Positions 55,766 through 64,000 of a DNA stretch of 64,000 bases are shown piece after piece. Every line of letters begins with the position of its first letter. Within the stretch, counting starts at the first letter, position 1. The notes beneath the pieces are model-generated. The model was not told where the DNA came from. It made no database searches and saw nothing but the letters and a program-made list of their open reading frames with translations. Source of the DNA: Scatophagus argus (lineage: Eukaryota > Chordata > Actinopteri > Scatophagidae); contig NC_058496.1 of the NCBI RefSeq assembly GCF_020382885.2, positions 7,618,501-7,682,500 of the forward strand, given 5' to 3'. The translations under genes were made by a program, and so were the position numbers.

Positions 55766-56230
55766 GTTTGAAATCTTCTCATCATTCATGTCACAGTTTT
55801 CCATCTCTTCTTTAAAAGTGTCTCTTTGGGGATACGGTAATGTTAAATCATGTACACCGGTGTAATATAAAACATTTAGTTTAAATCGTTTAACACAGGG
55901 GGGGGTGTTTTTTTTTCTTCACTCTGATTCTTAACATTTAATTAGCGAGTTTATTACACACACCTGCTGAGTGTGGCAGGAAGTCTGGGACGCCACTGTG
56001 GGACTGCGCATGGGCAGAGAAGTAACACGTTAAAAACATTAACAGGAGCCTGTGGGATTGAGAATGTGTCATAATACCACATTTTCTGTTGTGCCGGAAT
56101 AACGTGCATGGCGGATTATGGTGTAAATGCGCACGACCGACTGTGTTCTCCTTTGTTCCCGGGTGAGAGGTGAGCGCTGCTGCTAATTTCCTCCTCGCCA
56201 GTTGCAGCTGTCTGAACCTGCAGTATCACC
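55766..56230 (+). promoter_or_regulatory. gap and probable promoter/5' UTR of the ALDH3-like gene
   Basis: A G run at 55900-55906 lies in unremarkable sequence. From about 56090 the sequence becomes richer in CpG and leads into the ATG at 56231. No clear TATA box. Confidence 0.35.
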
Positions 56231-59200
56231 ATGAGCGGCCCGCCGAGCCCTTCTCCTGCCCGGTGGTTCAAGACGCTGAGAAGGTAATGTATAATAGGAG
56301 TTGGAGTTCTTTACACTCTTTTCCGTTCTCCGTGCACCATGGGAGAAGGTGTCAAATTCATTTTGTACTCATGTTGTTTTGTGGTGAAGTAAATTAAATG
56401 TAAGGCAAAAAAAGTGTGTTTATCTCCCTAAATTACTGGGGACAGTGAGTTAGACAGTCCTTGCTTCACCTCTGCAAAAGGCCTTGGAGTGGCCAGGGTT
56501 CATTAGACTGCAGCTTTCTTAGTTTATGTGCATCACCTGATTGGTTGGAGTTGTTAGGAATTTCACTAAGGTCCCTGCCAGTGGGGCTTCTACTTAACTG
56601 GTGCATAGGCTTAACTGCACACTGACTGCATTCAGAAAGGCCAGCAGAGGAGGATTCTTGACTGAAATAAACATGAGTGGAAAAGTAAGGGCGTGCAATG
56701 CTTGTCAGAGGAATGGCCGGATAACATGCAGAAGGTACAGGTGATGACCTGCGGATTGTGGATGTGTGTTTCTTGTCCTGTGGTGTTTAAAAACTGGTGG
56801 CACGGCTGCTGTTTCAGGACCAGGCTGGGGGAGCCATGTTTGAAGACATACCCTCTGGAGTGCATAGATCTGCTGAAGAGGGCAAGAGTCGCCTTTCAGG
56901 CTGGACGCACCCTCAAGGATGGCTTCAGACTGGCTCAGCTGGAGGCTGTGGTGCAGATGCTGGAGGAACATGAGTGTGACTTTGTGGATGCTCTTGGAAG
57001 GGACCTTCATAAGGTGAGGGATGGAGCAGTCATCTGTAGTGCCTGTGCTTGTTAAAAACATGAGATAGTGACAGCTGTAAGAGTTTGTCTTCTTTCTTTT
57101 TTTGTTCTTTTTTTTGTTTTAAACCAGCCACGGTTTGAGACAGTTGTGTCAGAACTGGTTCTTGTCAAGAGCGAGGCATTTTATGCCATCAACAACCTAA
57201 AGAAGTGGATGCAGCCACAGCATGTGGAAAGAAACCTGGTGAGCCTTTTCTGTTTGTGAAGCCACCCCCCCCCCCCCAAAAAAATACTTAATAATGTTAT
57301 TGGGATTATTCATGATTTGCACAACCTTTTTGGAATGAACATTCCGTCTGGCTGCTACAAAGAAATGTATTGTGTCGCCAAAGCAGATTAAAACTAAGTT
57401 GCTGTGCTCTTTCTGTGAGAATAAAGTTGGCTGATGTTTCTCTTTGTGTCAGTCAACCTGTGCACTGATGCCCACTTTCAGTCATGAAAGCTTTGTTGCT
57501 AACTTAATTTTCTGCTTGACTGGTATAGTCCACCACTTTGGACGAGTGTCTGGTGGTCAGTGAGCCGCTCGGGGTGGTGTTTATCGTGGGGACCTGGTGT
57601 AATCCTGTCCAAATGTGCCTGGTGCCACTGGTCGGGGCAATCGCAGCGGGTGCAGACACTCAAGACCCTCATTTATTCTGTTTAATTCCAGTATTACTTT
57701 TCCGCACACACGATCACTGATGATATTTTGTTAACTTGTGTAGGAAACTGTGCAGTCATCAGTCCCTCTGAGTGCACCGCTCACACAGCAGAGCTACTTC
57801 ACCGTCTCATCCCCTTTTACCTCGACAATGTGAGTAATTATTTGGTAGTTTTTCATTTAACAAGATACAGCAGAGTTTTTTTTTCTCAAAAGGATGAATG
57901 AATGCTTAGTATTTACTTTGATGAAATAGATAGTTGAGGATTTTTAGTTCACTAACTTCCAATAACTAATGACTGATTTATATGCATCTAATGACCAGAA
58001 CAGCATTTGGTCTGTGTGCTTGTAAAGAGGACATTGTTCAAAAACTCAGAAGTTTTGATGAAACCTGAGGTTAGATTGTTCAGTTCTGGAAGCATGGAAA
58101 GATTTACCTTCTGTTATCCTTGGCTAACTCCAAAGTAGACTCTGCGACTATGATTTTGCAGTTGTAATCTGTGTATTGACAGTAACAATGTTATGATCTG
58201 ACCTAATGATCTTGTTTTCCTCAAGGAATGCTTCCATGTGATCCTTGCAGGCACAAATGACTTGCCTGAAGTTGTGGAACTTAAATTTGACCATGTTTTT
58301 TTTACAGGTAAAGACAAACTTAGCTTTAAATAAATTTTGTGATTTATTTATGTAAATGAATTCACCTCAAGTTGTTAAGGATGTCTGCCAACATCTAGGA
58401 AACAGAGAGGAAGGCAGCAGAATTGCTCAGGCTGCCGCTCGCACACTCACACCCGTCACCCTGATTTTGGGTGGCAAGAACCCGTGTTATGTGGACCAAC
58501 ACTGTGAGATTGCCACCACCGCGCAGCGCATTGCTTGGGCACGTTTTCACAATGCTGGACAGAGCTTGGTGGCTCCTGACTACATCCTGTGCCACAGGGA
58601 TGTCAAAGCACGGTTGGTGCAGGCCCTGAAGTGCTGCCTAATGCAGTTCTACGGTTCTGATCCCAAAGAGTCCCGCAGTTATGGCCGCATGGTCAATCTA
58701 GAGTTCTTCAACCGCACAAGAGACATGCTGTGGAGATCTGGCAAGGTGGCTGTGGGTGGGCAAGTGATAGAAGCAGAGAAATATATCGGTAAGCATCCTC
58801 TGCGCGTGATTTTCTGAAACAAACCCAACTGTGTCATATACATTAGATTTAATGCTGAAGTAGACTTTTTTTTTTCTATCCGAAGCCCCAACGATATTAA
58901 CAGAAGTAGTGGAACAAGATCTTATCATGCAAAAGGATGTTTTTGGCCCAGTTCTTCCTGTTCTGACTGTAAACAACATGGATGAGGCAATTGACTTCAT
59001 AAATAAGCAAGAGAAACCTCTCTGTGTGTATGCATACTCCAGTAACAGCAAGGTACGTGAGAAATGAAAGTGGAGACACAGTGTATTCATTGTTTGAGCC
59101 TGTTGGTCATGCATTCTGATCACATGTTGGCCCTTCTCGCAGGTCATCTCAAGGCTAATGAGTGAGACCTCTAGTGGAAGTTTTTGCTCCAATGACAGTG

Positions 59201-59535
59201 TCCTGCAGAGTCTAATGGTGGCTCTGCCTTTTGGTGGAGTTGGTAAGTTGGTGGCATCAGAGTACAAATTATACCAAAGACAGTGGTAGAATATATCCTA
59301 CAATTTATCAGCTTTCTAAACACTTTTCTTGACAGGTGCCAGTGGAATGGGTTCCTATCATGGCCGCCACAGCTTCGATACCTTCTCCCACAGGAAATCA
59401 TGCCTGCTAAGAAGCACGCGGTTTGAGTGTGTAACCTATCTGCGTTATCCACCCTATGAGGACCGCAATCTGTCTCTAATGACATGGGCCAGCACCCTGT
59501 CCCAGAAGAGCCAGGGCTGGTGCCAGATCCTGTGA
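56231..59535 (+). CDS. aldehyde dehydrogenase family 3 (ALDH3B-like), predicted catalytically dead, 10 exons
   Basis: Exons: 56231-56283, 56818-57013, 57128-57238, 57529-57649, 57744-57829, 58226-58307, 58399-58788, 58886-59052, 59143-59242, 59336-59535. All phases fit: 501 residues with no stop. The fold is ALDH3, nearest ALDH3B1 as I recall it ([53 protein letters not shown]). Four catalytic or cofactor residues are changed. WNYP reads WCNP (oxyanion Asn to Cys, codon 57598-57600). LKPSE reads ISPSE (57761-57763). TLELGGK reads TLILGGK (general-base Glu to Ile, residue 239, 58464-58466). GQTCVAP reads GQSLVAP (nucleophile Cys to Leu, residue 273, 58566-58568). The spacing of 34 residues between the two main sites is kept. 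The tail CQIL is a CaaX box as in ALDH3B1. The N-terminus ([18 protein letters not shown]) is longer than in ALDH3B1. Teleost names such as aldh3b1-like or aldh3d1 may apply; I give no symbol. Confidence 0.88.
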
Positions 59536-59927
59536 CTGTGTGGGAAGATGACAACAGAGCCATGTTGGAAGAACGCCGAGCGCAAGACCTGAACAGTTTT
59601 GACATGCAAGTGTATTGTTGGTGTATTAAAAATAGATGAGAACAAAAACTGCTGGGATAGAGCCACATCTAACAGAGGAAGAGCAATATCCACAGTTGTT
59701 ATATGTCTAGGTGATGGCAATTGTAAACAGAATAAGACTTAAAGTGCGTCTGCTGCAGAGCCATGAACGTACTTAAGCTCGACTGAATGTGTGTGCTTGA
59801 TGAAACATTAACTGCAAAATGAAATATCAGGGAGGTACAATTGTTGGCTTGATGGTTTAAGAATTAGCCACAGATTCATAATATTCTTAAACTTTATGAA
59901 GAAAAAAACTTCTGAATGTCATTCATA
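59536..59927. other. gap between convergent ALDH3-like and mmab genes
   Basis: Short 3' UTR sequence of the ALDH3-like gene, with an ATTAAA at 59625-59630 as its likely polyadenylation signal, then AT-rich sequence. Nothing else seen. Confidence 0.5.
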
Positions 59928-59933
59928 TTTATT
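59928..59933 (-). terminator. mmab: probable mmab polyadenylation signal
   Basis: TTTATT on + is AATAAA on -, 79 bp beyond the mmab stop codon, implying a very short 3' UTR. Confidence 0.5.
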
Positions 59934-60011
59934 AATACATTTACAATACATATTAAACACTTAGCACCACCCCCAAAACCCAAACAAATTCGGCCTTTCG
60001 CTTATTCCTGG

Positions 60012-61926
60012 TCATTCGTGTCTTTTGTAGATTTTCTCCTCATTGCCTTCTTTCATTGCTGCATATCTGGCCACAGTGAAGAGGTAGTCACTGAGTCTGC
60101 ATGAAAATGTTGGGAAATTTGTCAAAAATGTTAAGAGCAACCATGTTCTCATACTATTTTCAAAGCACATGACTGACCTGTTCAAAAACTTGGCAACATC
60201 TGGGTCTGTCTCCCCTGACCGCACAATTGGAGCAACGCTATAACGAGAACAAAAATCTGTCAGAACCAAGTGGGCTGGAAAAGTGATGGTAATTTTCAGC
60301 AAGGAAAAGAGTGCGCTTCAACTAACCTGCGTTCTGCTCTGCGACACACTGTCCGAGCTAAGTGCAATGCTGTGCTGCTCTTTCCTCCAGACTGACACAC
60401 ACACACACACAAAGCACAAGTGTTACTGCAACAGAAACATCCTGGTTTCGTAAGAGCTCAGCGTCTTAGAGGTGTACAAATGAGCTTACAGGTAAAATGA
60501 AGTTGGTCAGTGGAGGGAGTTCTTCTGTAAATGTATCAATCCAGGTTTCCAGTTCTACAATTGGTTGAGCAGTAAATTTTGTTCTCTCTTACAAAAACAG
60601 AACAGAAAAAATAAACCTAAGAGATCTCCAAGCACATGAAACGCCATATTTTACTGCCTTAAACCAGTCATCAAATACATACTCATGTGACTTTCTCTTG
60701 CAGATGATCGAGGGGTGGCAATATTGGAGCCCACATCTTGTAAAATGCACTGTATCTGCAATAAAGACAAAAGCAAAATAATGTCAGAAATCTTATATCT
60801 GGCTTGTTTAAAATGAAGGACGTTGCTAAATAGCACATGAAAATCAAACCTTGTCCAGCTGATATGTGAAGGTGTGTCCGTTGTCAAGGCAAAATTCTCT
60901 GGCCATGCTGCAATGCACAATTCAACACAGTTCAATTTCAGGTGAGGCAGATAATAGAACAAGCTTTACAGGTATGCTATGCAGAATTTGTTAGTTGCTA
61001 TTTATAAACACACCATCCAAAGGTGTAGTAAACAAGATTATTGGGCTCATTCCCAGGTTGTTGATATCTGACGACCTTGGAATAAGTTTCAACAGTCAAC
61101 TGTTTTTGCCAAGAAATATCCCAAACACAACAAAATACTAAGAAATTTAAAAAAAAACACAGACAGAGGGTAGGATTCCTGTGTGATTGAAAACAATTAA
61201 TACATCTTTAAATATCAGTATTTTAGGGAAATCCTGCATAGTAAACAGTGCAAATATTACCCTATAGCTGATGACAGCTCATCTGTATTTCCCAAGGCTT
61301 CAAAAACACCATCTTCCTTTGGTCTCCTTTCTCCTGTAAATGTGCTTGAGAAACCTTTTTGGGGTACAGCAAGAAATGAGTCGACTTTTGTAAGAACTAT
61401 TTACTGTGGTTACAGTTAATATTTACGATACTGTAGCACGTATTGTGTTGCTGGATGAAACAGAAAAAACAACCTTTGTCTCCGGTTTTGGTGTATATTT
61501 TGGGAATCCTGTTCTCTCCTTCAGTGGCATAACTTTTGGAAAAAGAAAAGACAAGGACTCATACCTGATATACACAAACAAGTAAGACATCCATTAACGC
61601 ATACAAGTTACACATAGTAATTGTATGTTTTGTTTCACTGAGTCTTTAACGTTTCCGTTTCAAACAGGTTAATAAAAATAATTCAGCTACAGTGCTAAAA
61701 TTGGCTTTAATTTCTACAGTACTTGAGGAGGCTACCTAGCTAGCACTTTGCTATATTACCTGGTTACATGAATAGCAGGAGTTCAACACATTTCACAAGT
61801 ACTTTGACAAAGAACAATCATGCACAACTACCTTCTGTCTGAACACAATGTTCCGTGCTCGCTTATGAACCTGCCTGTCCTTAAAACACAACGGAAGTAA
61901 GCAGGTTTGATTATAAAAGATGCCAT
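60012..61926 (-). CDS. mmab: MMAB, ATP:cob(I)alamin adenosyltransferase, 9 exons
   Basis: Mitochondrial enzyme that adenosylates cob(I)alamin to give the methylmalonyl-CoA mutase cofactor. Exons in transcript order (- strand): 61832-61926, 61474-61532, 61261-61354, 60850-60907, 60683-60755, 60490-60587, 60327-60391, 60178-60237, 60012-60096. The model is 228 residues with consistent phases; human MMAB has 250 and also nine exons. The start at 61924-61926 opens [20 protein letters not shown], an Arg-rich, acid-free mitochondrial presequence. The PduO-type ATP-binding motif [20 protein letters not shown] and the active-site block [10 protein letters not shown] are both present. The fourth exon from the end (60490-60587) uses the acceptor tgtttttgtaag; a nearer tgtag would drop 11 codons of conserved sequence. 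Head to head with mvk. Confidence 0.95.
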
Positions 61927-62451
61927 ATTTAGGCTAAAGGATCTCAGCTACCGCAAATGTGAACGAGATTGGGTAATACATTTGTCCCTCTGGGGTGTCC
62001 GTAGTTTCTGGGCGTTTCATTTTCATCGCACGATTGGTCAACTCACCCGGTGGGGGGAGAATCGCGGGACGCTGATTGGACAAAAGAAGATCTGTTCCAT
62101 CAGCTACGGCGCCGATTGGATACTGGACGTCAAACCCATTTCGTCTCTCCTCATGTGTGTCAGCTGTGTTTTTAACCTGGTTTAATCACGGCATGTAGGA
62201 GAGCCTGTGCACGGAGTAGCTTCTAGTTCTGTTAGCAGTAACCACTTTGTTAAAGTCTTCAAAGTCATCGAGTCTTCATGAAAAGCGCAAAACTGTGGGA
62301 CAGAGTTGTCGGTTGTTTGTTGCCGCCTCAGAGGATTAGCATTCGCCGAAGGTGGCTAAGCTAGCTAATAATAATACTCTCAGTGACAAGTTGAACTTGA
62401 AGGTTGCCAAGCCCTGGACACATTTTTTGCATTGTGGAAACTGTTACAGAA
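61927..62451. promoter_or_regulatory. divergent mmab/mvk promoter
   Basis: 525 bp separate the two start codons, as in the mammalian MMAB-MVK pair, which shares a sterol-responsive promoter. Three inverted CCAAT boxes (ATTGG on +) lie at 62033-62037, 62075-62079 and 62115-62119, 40-42 bp apart. A partial SRE-like stretch (tcaactcaccc, about 62038-62048) lies between the first two. A possible mvk non-coding exon may end at about 62351 (cgaag|gtggct); the coding exon has an acceptor at 62448-62449. Confidence 0.6.
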
Positions 62452-63421
62452 ATGAAAGTGAAGGAAATCTTCGTATCTGCTCCAGGGAAGGCGATTCTCC
62501 ACGGAGAGCATGCAGTTGTACACGGAAAGGTAAAATGGAAGTACAGAGACTATACAGTGTTTGAGGTATTTAAGTTAAACCTGGTATGTTAGTTAGAGCA
62601 AAAAGCATGCCATATTACAGGAACAAAACCTTGCATGTTAAGCCAGTCTTCCACAAAAACTTAGATGCATTCAGTTTTTAAATATGATGTTCCTCGCTCA
62701 GTGGCAGTCGCCACATTCATTTAAGTAGATCTCTGCTAGATGGTTGTCCTGCTGTACTGATATGGGAACCAGTAGCTACCCTGACAGTAGTAAAAACACA
62801 CAATAGACAATAAACTATTGTGTGCCTTGGAAAATGTGCATATACAGGTGAAGTGAATGGTTAAACTTGAAGAAGTCTGTCCATTTAGTCACACTGTGAT
62901 CTCTGCTCTGTTACAGGTGGCTCTTGCGGTTAGTTTGAACCTGAGAACATATTTGTGGTTGAAAGCCACCACTACTGGCAAAGTTTGTCTCAACCTCCCA
63001 AATATTGACTTATTCCTCTGCTGGGACTTGTCTGAACTGAGGCAGTTTCTTCCTTCTTCCTGTGGTAAGGAACGATGCAGCACTGGAGAGCATTAGCACC
63101 TGCATATACTATAATTTGTACAGTTGCACCTGCATCATGCATCCCATATTCCAGTACATACAGGGTTATATTTATTGTAACATCTCGCATGTACTTTTTC
63201 ATATAACTGCAGATCGAATTGTGTGCTATTTTTCGGATATTTTGGTGAGTGGTATGGTTGCTGTGTCTTCTAACAGGTAACAGAGAGGAGGTGAAACCTT
63301 TGGATGCTGAACTTGTGAGGAGACTGCGTGAATTTGTTGGTGCAGCCAATGGAAATTTGGATACTTGCAACATGGCCACCTTAGCCTTCCTCTACATCTA
63401 CGTCTCGTTGTTTAGATCAAG
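62452..63421 (+). CDS. mvk: mevalonate kinase, first three coding exons (3' end outside window)
   Basis: GHMP-family kinase phosphorylating mevalonate in sterol and isoprenoid synthesis. Exons 62452-62529, 62917-63064 and 63277-63421, with phases 0, 1 and 0 (mod 3 after splitting) and all consistent. The protein starts MKVKEIFVSAPGKAILHGEH, the GHMP motif 1 with the conserved Lys of SAPGK and GEHAVVHGK, matching human MVK. Next come VALAVSLNLRTYLWL and LPNIDLFLCWDLSEL, then NMATLAFLYIYVSLF. The rest of the gene, including the ATP-binding PPGAGLGSSAA loop, lies beyond the window. Confidence 0.95.
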
Positions 63422-64000
63422 GTGAGATTGTACTACTGTTCTTTAGAGTGTTTGCTATGGAAAAAGAGAGAGCACACTCAGCTGCAGAGTTGTAGTGCTA
63501 CTTTTGACTAGATAATTCAGAGCAGAAACCACTAAGCTATTAGTTATGTGCAAGAGAGAGTTTGAGCTGTAAAATGTTACTTTTGATTACTGAGACATGT
63601 TCACTGCTCTGTTCATGTCACCAGTCCTTTGCTTGTGAGACTCACTTGTCAGATGCTTAAGTCTCTGGGGAAAAAAAAAAATTACAAAATCCTGAAAACA
63701 TTTGGTCTTTTACAGACAATAGCTGAATAGTATTTAGTGTTCACACAACAGACTTTGTTATTAAATAATTGCATTTTATCGTTATTTATCATGTTTTGCA
63801 TGGTTTACTGTCGTGTTCTGTACTGTATTATGCTGGGAATAATTTGCTTATTACATGTGTTGTGGAAATTTTTCTCCTGTTGGTGAAGAATGAAATAGAG
63901 ACTTCTGCCGGCCTACAAGATCTTTTATTCCTTTGCAAAAGAAGGTCAATCGTCACGCAGAGTTACAGTCAGAGTGAGGAAAGACCCCAACCATGGGGAG
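63422..64000 (+). other. mvk: mvk intron, window end
   Basis: Intron starting with the donor gtgaga at 63422. AT-rich with an A run near 63670. From about 63860 the sequence has a different look (gaaatagagacttctgccgg and onward) and may be the start of a repeat cut off by the window edge; not classifiable. Confidence 0.5.

Noticed and set aside
58698-59267. 189-codon minus-strand frame
   Set aside because: Antisense to ALDH3-like exons and introns; runs across splice sites of a well-supported gene.
63850-64000. Possible edge of a transposable element in the mvk intron
   Set aside because: Sequence style changes but the window ends before any diagnostic part; no family can be named.

Overview
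The window is a piece of a ray-finned fish genome, most likely a percomorph teleost. It has compact multi-exon vertebrate genes with short GT-AG introns, a tRNA-headed fish SINE, and degraded repeats of kinds common in percomorphs. No bacterial, viral or CRISPR features were seen.

Layout, left to right: acacb (+, 499-15611, 5' part outside the window), foxn4 (-, 17308-22543), a gene-free interval of about 10 kb, myo1h (+, 34004-41496, first exon not located), kctd10 (-, 43555-46495), ube3b (+, 47574-53751), an intact ALDH3B-like gene (+, 56231-59535), mmab (-, 60012-61926), and the first three coding exons of mvk (+, 62452-63421, continuing past the window). Apart from the ALDH3-like gene, this is the order ACACB-FOXN4-MYO1H-KCTD10-UBE3B-MMAB-MVK of human 12q24.11. 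Coding exons were joined by hand from splice signals, reading phase and remembered family sequence. All completed models stay in frame: foxn4 515 aa, kctd10 313 aa, ube3b 1068 aa, ALDH3-like 501 aa and mmab 228 aa. The visible part of acacb is 2239 aa and of myo1h 1027 aa.

Gene pairs share borders. acacb and foxn4 converge with polyadenylation signals about 40 bp apart, and myo1h and kctd10 also converge. kctd10/ube3b and mmab/mvk are head to head over probable divergent promoters. The first of these carries a CRE palindrome and an ETS site. The second carries three evenly spaced CCAAT boxes. acacb, mmab and mvk act in malonyl-CoA, cobalamin and mevalonate metabolism. kctd10 and ube3b act in ubiquitination.

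Most notable: (1) the ALDH3-like gene has a full open frame and an intact C-terminal CaaX box, but has lost the catalytic Cys, the general-base Glu and the oxyanion Asn, so it reads as a pseudoenzyme; (2) acacb holds an in-frame 24-nt cassette exon at the site where ACC1 has its 8-residue alternative exon; (3) a foldback hAT-like MITE with a perfect 8-bp target duplication lies in the probable kctd10 3' UTR; (4) myo1h has lost the usual internal start Met codon.
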